Below are positions 1-10,019 of a DNA stretch of 64,000 bases, piece by piece. This stretch comes from Diphasiastrum complanatum (Eukaryota; Streptophyta; Lycopodiopsida; Lycopodiales; Lycopodiaceae), in the NCBI GenBank assembly GCA_029204225.1, contig CM055095.1, positions 45,249,446-45,313,445 of the forward strand. The letters are read 5' to 3'. The notes beneath the pieces were generated by a model, which had not been told where the DNA came from, made no database searches, and saw only the letters and a list, made by a program, of their open reading frames with translations. The position numbers were made by a program, and so were the translations under genes. Within the stretch, counting starts at the first letter, position 1. Every line of letters starts with the position of its first letter.

Positions 1-599
1 AGTGATATGTGCGTAATAGCTACGATATCATCTACTGATCCTCTTGATTTCGAGCGTTGTATGACAGATCCACACAGCGCATTGGCGTGAGAGAAAATAG
101 TGTTCTCTCACGAGTAGCATCTCGCTTACTAGCGGACTTCTTGGATCTCTGTAGATCCTGCTTACAAAATTGTCTCGCTCACAGGCGGACTTTTATTCTG
201 TATATTTTCTATCTGCTACTGTATGTATCTTATAGATCTAGTAATTGCATACATTCAGAATAGCATATCTGATTAGATAGACTAAACAATCTATAACTAA
301 TCATGGATTACAAGAGAGGTGGGTTAGGCACGTCCTAACGCTCTTCCGCTGACGTCATCATATCAAATCAGGGTTTTGTACTTCATGGTACTTGCATGAT
401 CTTCCTGATCCTTTGGTTCGTGAAGGTCAAAAAGTGTCGCGAAGATTTTCGTGTCGCTTCGAGTCGTTTGACTTTCGCGTCGTCTGACTTTCTTCTGTAG
501 TATCACGAACATTTTTCTTTCGCGAACATTTCGCGTTCGTGTCTTTTCGTCAAGATGTTCGCGAACATCTTTGCTTCGTGTCTCTTCGTCAAACTGAGG
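1..599. other. Unassigned sequence with TTCG-rich degenerate repeats
   Basis: No gene can be supported here. About 40-165 on the plus strand faintly resembles the C-terminal tail of the LINE ORF2 seen at 57.95-58.05 kb (DPxxxxLxLREmL pattern) but holds stops. About 420-600 is built of degenerate TTCGTGTC / GCGAACAT words and includes a perfect 16-base palindrome at 553-568. Confidence 0.3.
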
Positions 600-870
600 G
601 CTGAAAGCTAGCAAAGCTTTGGAAACAAAAACGTTTTGTTTCTTCATAAATAAGTGTAGGATGATACCACCTCCAATGGCCGCCCGATCATGTCTCAGCA
701 TGAAGGCCGTAGATGTATTGAAGACCATAATCTTGGTCTTCGCAGTATTACCCCCAAAACCATCTGGAGCAAAACATATGAAGGCTGTTTATGGAAGCCC
801 TCTCTAGTTATGGGGACTAGGGCCACATCATCTGCATAAAGTAGAATAGCAATCGAAATATCCCCAAGAC
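600..870 (-). pseudogene. LINE ORF2 reverse-transcriptase fragment
   Basis: Read on the minus strand from about 866 downward this encodes LLYADDVAL, the YADD catalytic box of a non-LTR reverse transcriptase, followed by a REGF-type helix and MVFNTS. The order and words match the better LINE at 62.7-63.5 kb, which has LLYADDVVL then VMVFNTS. Only about 90 residues remain, split between frames, and the reading then runs into unrelated sequence near 640. It is a dead fragment. It lies downstream of the ORF1 relic at 1540-2432 on the same strand, so both probably come from one element whose endonuclease and most of its RT have been lost. Confidence 0.7.
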
Positions 871-1539
871 TGCATCATGTGCCACCACCGTGCTCCATGA
901 CTCTCTTTTCAATGGAAGGGATAATGAGGTAGCAGAATGAAGTAAAATGGTAAGGAAGTCGACCTGCGATTCCAACGGGCTGTCATGTGGAAAATGGAGT
1001 AGCAAAGTGAGGGCCTACTGGTAAGTCACGATGTAAGCATGGGAGAAGGTATATTTGGGTAAACGGTCAAAAAGGGGATGAGGTGTGGATTGCGAGGTCG
1101 GAATAGAACCCAAGTGGAATGGCAAAGAGTTCTCACAAAAGGGTGGTGGGGAGGATTTGGAACTGTGATATCAATGGGATGAAAGATCACTCCCATGAGG
1201 TAATCACGCTCTTTAACGTAGTTTGGTGGCTCACCTCCGTCGCTTGATATTCGTTATGCTCTTTTAATAGCTGGAATCCCTTAGAAGAATCTCCAACAAG
1301 AAAATACATCCCTTTTTGTAAAGAAATCTATAAGATCTCCGGCGGCAGATTATGAATATAGGCCGTTCCAATCCCAAACTCCAATACGCAAATGGCATGG
1401 ATGGGGCCCTAGGATGTTCCCGTGCCCGCCAGGCACTCTCTATTTGCGAGAGCCGCTAGGGGTATTCTCAAGGTAACGAACCTGCCCATCTTTGTAAATC
1501 ACATGTCTACTCGATTTCTTGGCCTCTTAGAAGACTTCA
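871..1539. other. Probable internal LINE remnant, no readable gene
   Basis: This stretch lies between an ORF1 relic and an ORF2 RT relic on the minus strand, where endonuclease and early RT would be expected. I could not recognise an endonuclease motif. Plus-strand open frames here have no recognisable domain. Confidence 0.35.
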
Positions 1540-2432
1540 CGTCGTTATTCCACCTGGATATATGTGAGGTTGTCATCCATAAAAGTTCACGTGTCTTTCA
1601 ATTTGGTTCTTTTCTATATAGCATCTCTACGTGTAATAGACGAGGTGAAGCGAACAATCAAGGTGGCATTGTCACATTTTGTACACCATGCCATATCCAA
1701 ACTTTCACAATTATGATCTATAGTAGTTTCAAGAAAACGTTTTGCTTCTTCCGTAGCGTTTTCTGTATCCACAATGCCACGTACCCTGATATTGAGAGCT
1801 TTACTCTCATGAAGCCTTTCCTCCGAAAGAGTGGCTGAGATAACCAAGGATATAGGTGCAGTAGGTTTACTTCCTTTCTTAAGCACGGCAGCCAAGACAT
1901 GGTTTCTCTTTTTGCTTCTCGATTTGGGCTTCCAATTCTTTGAGCGTGTTGGATGATCCCGGTGTAGTAAGGATGGGTCGGGCTCGGAGTTGCTTCAGCA
2001 TATCCGCTTCTTGTTGCAGCTGGCAGTTGGTTTCTTTGAGCTAGGACATTTCAAGTTTTATCAAGTGTAGCTCTGCTTTCAGCCCTTGGAAATCCTACAG
2101 GAGTACATTCATGCAAGCGGCGACGACGTAGGATTCAACAGCTCTGGTAGGGGTGGAGTTTTTAGGCGGACATTTTTTGTTAGGGGCAGGTGAAGAAGAT
2201 AGACGGGATGGGATAGAGAAAGAAGAAGAGGGAGTGAAGGAGGTGGTCGGGTTGGGTCGGGGGAAAACAGGGGAGGGGAGGAACAACAGTAGCAGCCACA
2301 TGGAGCTGTTTCATGTTGCTGCACAGCAGCCAAAGAAAGAGGTGGGGTGCGGTGGGGTGGAGAAGGGGAGATGGAGGGGTTGGCGTGAGGGGGAGGGGAA
2401 GCATGGTCTCCCCCTTGTTTTGCGCGCCATAT
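1540..2432 (-). pseudogene. LINE ORF1 relic (coiled coil plus RRM-like domain)
   Basis: Minus-strand reading with frameshifts and in-frame stops. It opens at about 2432 with MARKTRGRPCFPS, followed by a long proline/serine-rich stretch (2150-2400). Next comes a coiled-coil-like helix at 2090-1900 (words LKAELHLIK and LQQEADMLKQL) and then a block at 1830-1640 containing LNIRVRGI and EEAKRFLE. The last block is shared with the relic at 58.5-58.9 kb (LNVRVRGI, GEAKKFLE), and both are followed by an LxGT/LDEDLT-like end. Coiled coil plus RNA-binding domain plus basic C-terminus is the layout of L1-type ORF1 proteins, which bind element RNA. The frame shifts near 1870 and stops occur near 2040 and 2100. 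The homology to ORF1 is inferred from order and context, not a database match. Confidence 0.55.
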
Positions 2433-2494
2433 GGATGGGGAGGGGGCATATAGATCGTGATGCAGCATCCACATGGCCAGACAAAGGTAAATAA

Positions 2495-3345
2495 GTTGCT
2501 AGAAGGCTATACCACAAAAATTCTTGGAGAACTTGCCAAGAAAGTGGCCCAACAGAGATCAAAGCATGGGTAGAATGTATAAGAAGGCTGTCCTCCTCAA
2601 CGCAATATCAAAAAAGCTGTTTTTTTTCTAGCTTCACACTCTTTTGAAGTAAATAGCTTGTATATGGCTTTCTGATCTTTTGCATGCAATTCGAGGCTCA
2701 AGCTATCTTTTCAAAACTCACCAACAATGTTGACCTATTAAGAAAAATTTGGCCCCAACTTTAGTTCATGAAGCTTTCTTTGCATTTTCACTTATGTAGT
2801 GAGAAATTTTGCCCCCTGTTTTGGAGAAATTTTCACACACCCTAGAGCTTTTTTTGATTATATGTTGAGTGGGATTTCACTCTGTCAAATTTGAAGACTT
2901 TTCAACCACTTTTGGCATCTTGTTGAGGGCCATTTCCACATATTTTCCTTGCTGATTTTCCATAAAGCTTGAACGTGCATCATGGCAAACAAATCGATGT
3001 CGAAACACAGTTAATTAATCTTGTTAAAAACAAAAAGTACTTCCATTCTCTACTTAGTAGCGATTTACTAGCAGTTTCATATCATCCAAAATCTGATTAT
3101 TCACTTGTCCATGATTTCAAACATATTGTACAAAAGTCCATGGCTCAAAATGTCAAAACTTATAGAGACAAAGCATAATCAACTATCAGCTTACCACCCT
3201 AAAGGAGAACATAAGTTCTAGTTTGCAATCTACAAGGACTTCATACAATTTCGCAATAGAGTTTCCTTTTGAATCTTAACAGCAATAAATTGTAAGCTTG
3301 AGACTTTAATCCTACAAAGCCCTGACACAAAGTAGATGAACATAC
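2495..3345. other. Unassigned, AT-rich, intron-like sequence
   Basis: No transposon signature and no convincing gene. The composition (T-rich, scattered short frames) resembles plant intron or intergenic DNA. A plus-strand open frame of 69 codons at 2969-3178 has no recognisable motif. Confidence 0.4.
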
Positions 3346-3425
3346 CACGGCAGCACAGCGAGGAAACAACCAATCATGAGGACAATTCTCAAGAAGGTAT
3401 ACAAAGTCCGGCGGGTCCTCATGAA
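3346..3425 (-). CDS. Putative host exon encoding a membrane-spanning segment
   Basis: On the minus strand an 80-base open block is bounded by a good acceptor (TAATTGCAG) and a good donor (GTATGT). It encodes FMRTRRT followed by the hydrophobic run LYTFLRIVLMIGCFLAVLPW: a basic patch leading into one transmembrane helix, which is typical of an internal exon of a polytopic membrane protein. No stop interrupts it, and it is not repeated elsewhere in the window, unlike the transposon genes. I do not recognise the protein and could not find a convincing neighbouring exon on either side. It may be a real exon, an exon fragment, or chance. It is one of only two places here where a host gene can be suspected. 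Confidence 0.35.
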
Positions 3426-3660
3426 CTGCAATTACATTGTTGAATTAAATAGCATTCAGCGTCCAGCTCAATAATAAGATCAGCCTCACAAGGTCAACAT
3501 TTGGGCTAACAAGAATTCTGACAAAAACATTCTCTAGATCTTCTACATTATATCGGCCGACATTGCAAGTTTTAAAGTTCTCATTTGACATAGTAAAAAG
3601 AAGCAGGTTGGGATAAACTAAGGCTAATTCTGAGAAGAAGAAAGCTCAGCATGCTTGAGA

Positions 3661-3673
3661 ATATATATATATA

Positions 3674-3722
<49 letters not shown>
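3661..3722. repeat. (TA)n microsatellite
   Basis: Long TA tract; a family II terminus (CTAAGGAAGC-type end) starts directly after it. Confidence 0.95.
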
Positions 3723-3727
<5 letters not shown>

Positions 3728-3960
3728 AAGCGACCCCTGCGTCCGAACGCGCGTCCAGACGCGGACGCGCTAGGGGGGCGTCCGGGTCCCCGGACACGTC
3801 TGCCTTTTTTCTTTTTTCTTTTTTTTTTGATTTCTTTTTGAGCAATTTAGGCAAAAAAAATAAAAAAAAATATGGACGCGTCCGGGGGTCCGACACGTCC
3901 GGGTCTGGATACCAGACGCGGACGCGGACGCGAAATGTCCGGCCCGGACCCTCATGTCTG
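3723..3960 (-). mobile_element. Family II MITE-size derivative
   Basis: About 240 bp with family II ends and nothing coding. The right-end signature AAGGAAGCGACCCC is at low coordinates and the left-end signature (GGCCCGGACCCTCATG, reversed) at high coordinates. Both ends are dense in GGACGCG/CGCGTCC words around a T/A-rich core. TA dinucleotides flank both sides. Confidence 0.75.
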
Positions 3961-3988
3961 ATATATGTATGATATATATATATATATA

Positions 3989-4216
3989 TCATAGTACCCC
4001 GTGGTACCGCTGGTACCATAACAGTGGTACCGCCGGTACGGTACCGCCCTGGGATCCGCGGTACCAGGGCGGTACCATTATATAATTAAAAAAATAAAAA
4101 ATCCCGTGTTATTTTCGCAATTTTTTTTTTTTGGTACCGCCGACCGATATGGTACCGCGGTACCATATATCATCCCGCGGTACCGGGATCCGCGGTACCG
4201 GGATCCGCGGGACCTA

Positions 4217-4220
<4 letters not shown>
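3989..4220 (+). mobile_element. Family I MITE-size derivative
   Basis: Non-coding piece bounded by ATCATAG and CCTATGAT next to TA tracts, filled with GGTACC and GGATCC palindromes around an A/T core. The core holds CCCGTGTTATTTTCGC, which recurs in reverse just outside copy I-F at 56607-56628. Confidence 0.65.

Positions 4221-4251
<31 letters not shown>
4219..4251. repeat. (TA)n microsatellite
   Basis: TA tract separating the MITE from the left end of copy I-A. Confidence 0.95.
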
Positions 4252-4254
<3 letters not shown>

Positions 4255-4320
4255 TAGATCCAGCGGTACCAGGATCCGCAGATCCCAGTACCGCGGATCC
4301 ATACTGATCCGCGGTACCAC

Positions 4321-4390
4321 AATACATATTATTTTTTAATATATAATATTTTTTAATATTTAATATACTGATATTTTCTTTTTTAACCTG
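4321..4390 (+). promoter_or_regulatory. AT-rich leader, probable transposase promoter region
   Basis: Immediately inside the left end lies TATATAATATTTTTT-type sequence followed by a C/T-rich stretch up to the ATG at 4586. The same block is kept in copies I-C, I-D, I-E and I-F. A TATA-like element is visible; start-site position is inferred. Confidence 0.35.
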
Positions 4391-4585
4391 ACCACCCCCC
4401 TCGCTTCATCTCTCTCCCTGCCCGTCGCCCTACTATCCGCACCCTCCCGACAGTCTTCGCATTGCACTGATCGCGTCCTCCCCTGCTATTGCTATTTCGG
4501 CCTTTATTGTGGTTTTTTCAAGCCTTCCGACTCCTATCGCACCCACAGAGATCTCTGCCTTCTTTCCGCAGTCCTTTCTACAGAG

Positions 4586-7500
4586 ATGGTGCATTCCAAC
4601 CTTGCTGATCTATGGGACAAGGTGGACATTGTCAGGCGGGTTCCCGACAAGTCTAACAAGTCCGGTGCAAGGATAGTGCGTTGTCGATATTGCCTGACCG
4701 AGTTCCCTCACTCGCCTTAAAGGTCACCTACTCAGCGCACGCGCAAGAGATGGTGGCACAACGAATGTTGCCCCCTGTGCCAGCATGTCCGTTCCCGTCA
4801 GGCAGCGACTTTTGGATACCTACGGGCCACGTCTTGTGGCGGGGGAGAACACCATTTCGGAGGGTGTTCTTCGGTTTTGCACCACTCCTTACGTGGTTGA
4901 CCCCGAGTTGCTGCCTGCTTGGCTGGCACGCACGAGGAGAGGGAGTGCATCCTCGTCCAGTCCCTTTGCCCCTCGTCCCTCTCAGACAGTTCCGCCTCAC
5001 GCACCCCCATCCGCACCCATTCCGGTGGATCTTATCCCACCGCGTCCGCCAGTTGCCACTGTGGTTCCACCACCACCTACTGTTGCTCGCACTTCCCCAG
5101 TTTACGACTTTCTCATGGACTCTCGCCTCCCGAGCAGGAGTAGGCCCCGGATGCCAGTGACGAGGCCTTCCAGGATGTTGAGCAGATCCCTTCCTCCCTC
5201 CCTTCACATCCGGATGACCTCCCTACCCAGCAGTTTTCTTATCCCATGCCAGATGTCCACCCTCCACCAGTGTACCCCACTTACGCTGCTGCAACCATCC
5301 CGGCCAGTGCATCCCACTCTCCCCATTCCACGTCTACAGCTGATGCATCCACTAGTGCCCAGCCTGTCGCGTTATCATCCATTCCCGTCACGTTTGGTGC
5401 ACCGTGCTGGAGGTCCGCTACCCGTCGCCCAGCTGGGAGAGTTCTTAGGCAGCAGAGCATTCGCGGCGCGCATCAGCCGCACATGGATAGAGAGGCCACG
5501 CAAGCCGTGGCCAACCTGATTTATGAGTTGAACCTTCCATTTGCCATCACCGACTCCGAGCCCTTCAAAAGGGCCTTACGCCTTGCACAGTCTGTCAGCC
5601 CTAGCTAGAGAGTCCCTAGTTCAGAGGTTGTCCGCACACACATGCTGAGAGATAGGGTCGAGTCACTGTCTAGAGAGATGGAGCCTCTACATTGCCACTG
5701 GGCCACTTACGGTTGCAGCATCATGTCCGATGGCTGGACTGATGTCAGGAGGAGGCTGATCCTCAACATACTGGTCTCCAGCTGCATGGGCACACAGTTT
5801 TTGAGGGAAGTGGATTGCAGCAGGGGGGGGAGAGTCATATTTGCAGAGTTCATGTTTGATGTCATCAGGTCTTCCATCCTATCCATAGGCCCACAGCATG
5901 TCGTCACAGTGGTGATGGACAATGCCACGAACTGCATTCAGGTGGGTGTACTGCTAGAGCCCGAGTTCCCTCACATTGTTCATACCCCCTGTGCCGCGCA
6001 CGGCATAGACCTTCTGATGGGGGACATAGGTGCACTTCCCTGGGTTAGAGCCATCGTCCGTGAGGCCCTCTTCCTGGTGACTTTTGTCACCAAGAAGAGG
6101 CGTGTTCTTGCCATGTTCCGGGTGTTCAGCCATCTAGACCTCCGTAAGCCAGCCCCCACATGCTTTGCATTCGACTTGGTGGTCATCGACCGTCTGATCA
6201 AATGCAGGGCGCAGCTTCTACAGATGGTTGCCAGTGATCTTTGGTGTGCCAATACATTTCTGCGCACTGAGGATGGGGAGCACTTTTCTTCCACGGTGAG
6301 GGGAGACCAGTTCTGGAGGGATGCACAGACATTGTCAGGACTGCTTCGACCACTTTACATTGTGCACCGCATGGGTGACAGCGAGGGGTCGACACTTGGA
6401 CTGGTATATGAGCTCATGGACCAGATTGGACAGTTCCTGCAGCTGCCCATCTTGCAGCCAAAGAGGTAAGCGGTATAGTAATGTAATTGGCCTTTACCTT
6501 TTTAGTAATTGCTAGTTTGTTTCTCTGTCAATGTTAAGTTTTTTCGTAATGCCCTACACCACATGCCTCTCACCTGCAGGATGACAGAGCTGAAGTTCAT
6601 CTGGGAGACGCGGTGGAACTACACCCACAGGAGTATCCACAACGTTGCACACATACTGCATCCCCTCTTCCTCTCTCCGACACAGATCGCAGACAGGGAG
6701 CTCGAGGCCGATTGGCTTCAGTACATTCACAGAGTGGGTCCACACATTGGTCTGGATCCTATCAGGCGCATGGAGGAGCTCGCTGCATTTCGTTTTGGCA
6801 TGGGCACATTTGGCCACCCGGCTGCTCAGGATCCAGAGAGGAGGCAGCTATCCATTACCTGGTGGACCATGTTCGGTAGCACATACCCATCTATACAGCG
6901 TCTTGCACTGCGTGTCCTTTCTCAGGTATGCATCTCATTTTATCCTCCATTGTTGTGTTTCGTTGAAGACAATGTGCTGAAGTATTTCAATGCACGTACC
7001 ACAGGACTATGCTGCCTCCGTGTGTGAGCATAATTGGAGCACATGGGCACTCATTCACACGAGGAGAAGAAACCGGTTGTCAGTGAGTCAGTTGGAGCGG
7101 TTGGTGTTCTGTAGCACCAACGCACGTCTCGCCAGGAGACTTCCGACCATTACGAGCGCATTGCAGGTGATAAGCTAACCTTTCATAGCATGTTGGTTGA
7201 CTCCTGGTATGTTGGTTTCATTTCTTGATAGAGTTGTTTCTCTGACATGCCAATTTTAAACCTTGCAGACGAAGATATCTGATTTGGAGCGCCAGGTTGA
7301 CTTGCCTACGGACAGCACCCATCCCATGCCTACAGATGACCTGGGCACACAGTTGATGGCAGAGAGAGAGAGGGAGCTTGCCGAGATGAGAGAGAGAGAG
7401 AGAGCTTGGGCTTGAGCACAAAGAGCCTCCATTGTACGAGGCAGATGATCCAGTGTCAGAGGATGATCAGGATGAGGATGAGCCCATTCGGGTTCTGTTC

Positions 7501-8916
7501 GCCAGATCAGAGCGGGATGAGGCATATGATACAGGTGTTGGGCACACGCCTAGAGCAGGGGTCACAGGTGCATCACGTGGTAGAGGTGGGACACATGCCA
7601 CAGATTATACCGGGAGACGGGCAGGGCACACAGGGGGGGGCAGTGGCATACCTTCTTATGTTGATATGATGGAGGAGGCTCTTGATAGGGGGCAGAGTGA
7701 TTTGGGTTTACCTTCCGCAGCTGCTTGGATGCGTGCATCACAGAGCCATAGGCATTTCTATGACAGCACACCAGAGGAGTCACCATATGACTTTGATTGT
7801 ACCGATTGGGAGGCCATGCAGGGTCCGCATGGTGCACAGGATGAGGCACGGGATGTTCCAGAGGATGGTGCTCATGATGAGTCCCAGAGCCCAGAGCATT
7901 TGTATTCGGATGCCCAGCTGGACGACTTGATTGCAGACTTGGATTCAGAGGCCCAGCAGATGCCGAGCGTCGGGGCACCCCCATCCTCTCTAGCCAGCAT
8001 GCCCTACACAGAGTCTCAGCCTGAGCAGCTACACGAGGTGCCTGCAGTTCCTCCAGTTCCTCAGAGGGTGTATGTGCGCCGCACAGCACCTCCAGTGCCA
8101 CCGATACCGTTGAGGCCTGCAGCCCCTTTATCGCCATCCACTTTTGCAGCAGCAGGTCTCCATGGCATGCCGCCATCTGTGCCCAGATCTTCTCTTGCAG
8201 CACCCACATCTACAGACGCTCCTCCAGTGGCAGCACCCACAGCACATCCTCCTCCATTGGCAGCACCCACGGCACCGGCTCCTCCTTTGGCAGCACCCAC
8301 AGCACATCCTCCTCCTTTGGCAGCACCCAGGATGTACCAGTACCGTCCACCACAGCGCCCCTTTCAGTACTTATCGCCGCTGTACTTGCCTCCTGCAGGG
8401 ACGGCCCCTCCACATCTAGTTCCTCCACCAGCAGCAGGCCCACGGGCACACACTCCTCGGACCTATCCTCCACTATCAGCTGCACAGGGACACCCATCTT
8501 TAGCTACTCTATCCCAGCCGGCCGCAGCTTGGGCCCAGCCTAGTCAGCCAGGTGATCTGCATGGGCGTGATGAGGCATTGACGGCTCCCCTCGTCCGCAA
8601 TAGGCCAGGAAGGCCCAAGGGTGCACCGAACAAGAAAGGCAGGACACAGAAACTGCCAGGGAAGAGAGGACGACCTTGCAGGGCTCCAGTTGCTGGTAGA
8701 GGTGCAGTATTACAGCCAGCTGCAGCAGGTGTTGTTGGTTTAGCCTACTTGGGGGCTGATGCGGAGGCAGATTGGGAGGATGAGGATGACGAGTCTTCCC
8801 CCTCGGATACACAGCCCATGCCAGTACCAGACAGACATAGATATCAGTTGCGAGAGTCAGCTCGGGGCCCTGAGTTGTCTCCGGAGCATTCATCTAAGTT
8901 TGAGGCAGAGCATTGA
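4586..8916 (+). pseudogene. Family I BED-DUF659-hAT transposase, copy I-A
   Basis: Cut-and-paste transposase gene in four exons: 4586-6465, 6580-6925, 7005-7165 and 7269-8916, all with GT-AG introns kept in the other copies. Exon 1 encodes a BED zinc finger (LWDKVD, then RCRYC), a Pro-rich linker and DUF659 (SDGWTDVRRR; VVMDNATN, VVTDNA in other copies; HTPCAAHGIDLL). Exons 2-3 encode the hAT dimerisation part (ITWWTMFGS, SVCEHNWSTW). The D of GWTD, the D of TDNA and the E of CEHNWS sit where the hAT catalytic triad is expected. Exon 4 is an acidic then PPLAAPTAHP-repeat tail ending with AT-hooks (RPGRPKG, KRGRPCR). Lesions: 7-base loss in the BED region near 4698, 1-base loss near 5130, TAG at 5606, and a 4-base GA gain near 7395. 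Intact length would be about 1340 residues, long for a hAT. Confidence 0.85.
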
Positions 8917-9415
8917 TTGTAGCTCCGTCATTTTATTTCTAGCAGTTTGATATCATGTTCCATGTTTGGCGGCCAGATGGTCGAACACTGTATTCAGACC
9001 ATTTTTCATATTATATTTAGTGTTGGACATATTCTATTCACTACACAATGTGTATTTGTCAATTTGTAATTGTGATGTGCTACTTGCAGTTTTACTTCAA
9101 ATGGTGTGTGCGTGTTTTCAATTAGTTTTCACTACATAGTTTGAGAGCATATGCACAACACAGAAAGACAACCCCCTTTATAGCATTTCATAAACACACA
9201 TATTACATTGCAATACACCAGGCACGCGTTGCACAAAAAACACATCGTACATTATTTCATCAGATGTATCAAAGTTACAATACGTTTTTCCGCCATATAC
9301 GGCTGGGGCTGTTCTTTACACCATGCTAGACACTAAATACTGCCTCATCTACTGATGAACATTACATAACAACAGTCAGCCACATACGGCTAGACCCCAT
9401 CTATGCTAAACATTC
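8917..9415. other. Convergent intergenic tail between transposase and ORFB
   Basis: Holds the 3' regions of both genes. On the minus strand (ORFB sense) it carries two copies of a near-palindromic word, GCCACATACGGC at 9380-9391 and a variant at 9292-9303, about 90 bases apart. It also holds a conserved TTTTGATACATCT / GTGCAATGCGTG block. The same tail follows ORFB in I-B and I-F and follows the ORFB-like gene at 59304-59690. Confidence 0.6.
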
Positions 9416-9742
9416 CTATGGATCCTCCACTGACTCCTCGCCCTCGTCAGGAGCATTGTTATGTCGCTCTCTCTCTGCCTCCCGGTTAGCCCGAGCTGCC
9501 TCCTGGTCAGCCCGACGGCGGGCAGCCCTTTCCCTGACCATGATGAGCTGCCGTCGTGTGAAGTTCATTCCGATCTGCTCATCCAAATCCAGCTCGACAG
9601 CGGGGGCGGGGATATGCAGCTCTGGGTGTCTCTGCCGAGTCTCTCGCAGCATCTCTGCAATGTCTGCCTCTTGCTTCCGATGCCTTTCGTTGTGCCTTCG
9701 GACATCTTCCTCGAGCTTCCTCCTGGCTTCGCCCTCCGCCAT
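9416..9742 (-). CDS. ORFB, small charged accessory protein of family I
   Basis: Uninterrupted 108-codon frame with ATG at 9742 and TAG at 9416, convergent to the transposase. The product is extremely rich in Arg, Glu, Lys and Gln with heptad-like spacing (EEDVRRHNERHRKQE, AARRRADQEAARANREAE). The middle has a Pro/hydrophobic stretch (ELHIPAPAVELDLDEQ) and the C-terminus is acidic. It is probably a long helical, possibly coiled-coil, nucleic-acid or protein-binding factor. Copies I-B and I-F carry the same gene in the same relative position and orientation, so it belongs to the element. No catalytic motif is seen. An accessory role beside the transposase, as in other two-gene plant transposons, is an inference. 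Confidence 0.65.
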   Translation of the reverse strand: MAEGEARRKLEEDVRRHNERHRKQEADIAEMLRETRQRHPELHIPAPAVELDLDEQIGMNFTRRQLIMVRERAARRRADQEAARANREAERERHNNAPDEGEESVEDP

Positions 9743-9774
9743 CTCACGACACCCTGTTGCTCGAAATGACCCTC

Positions 9775-9962
9775 ACAGCCTCTCACAGCCTCTCAATGGC
9801 TTTCACTGGCTCTCTCAACGCCCCCCTCTCACAACCTCTCACTCGGTCTGTCACGCACCCTCTCACAATGCCTCTCTCTCACAGCCTCCCACTGGCTATC
9901 CCTCACAGCTTCTCACAATGCCTCTCACCCCCTCTCACTGGCTCTCTCACTGTCTCGTGAGT
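9775..9962. repeat. CTCTCAC-type short tandem array upstream of ORFB
   Basis: Degenerate units of about 15-25 bases around CTCTCACAGCCTCTCACTGG. Present in I-B (24355-24560) and I-F (52505-52705) at the same place, between the ORFB start and the larger subterminal repeats. Confidence 0.8.
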
Positions 9963-9965
9963 GCC

Positions 9966-9972
9966 TATTTAA
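9966..9972 (-). promoter_or_regulatory. TATA-like box (TTAAATA) upstream of ORFB
   Basis: On the minus strand TTAAATAGGCACTCAC lies about 225 bases before the ORFB ATG. The same word precedes ORFB in I-B (24345-24351), and I-F has TGAAATAG. Core-promoter role inferred from position and conservation. Confidence 0.35.
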
Positions 9973-10019
9973 CCCCACAGCCTGTTTCCCAATTTGCTTT
10001 TGTTGATGATCCCATGTGC

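Noticed and set aside
2153-2494. Open frame on the plus strand rich in Gly, Glu and Arg
   Set aside because: Purine-rich low-complexity sequence; the opposite strand reads as the Pro-rich N-terminus of the LINE ORF1 relic.
3661-4260. CRISPR-like or satellite array
   Set aside because: The repeated GGTACC and GGACGCG words are palindromic transposon ends of irregular spacing, not direct repeats with unique spacers.
5246-5608. Independent small gene in the middle of the I-A transposase
   Set aside because: It is the same transposase reading after a 1-base loss; the other copies read through in one frame.
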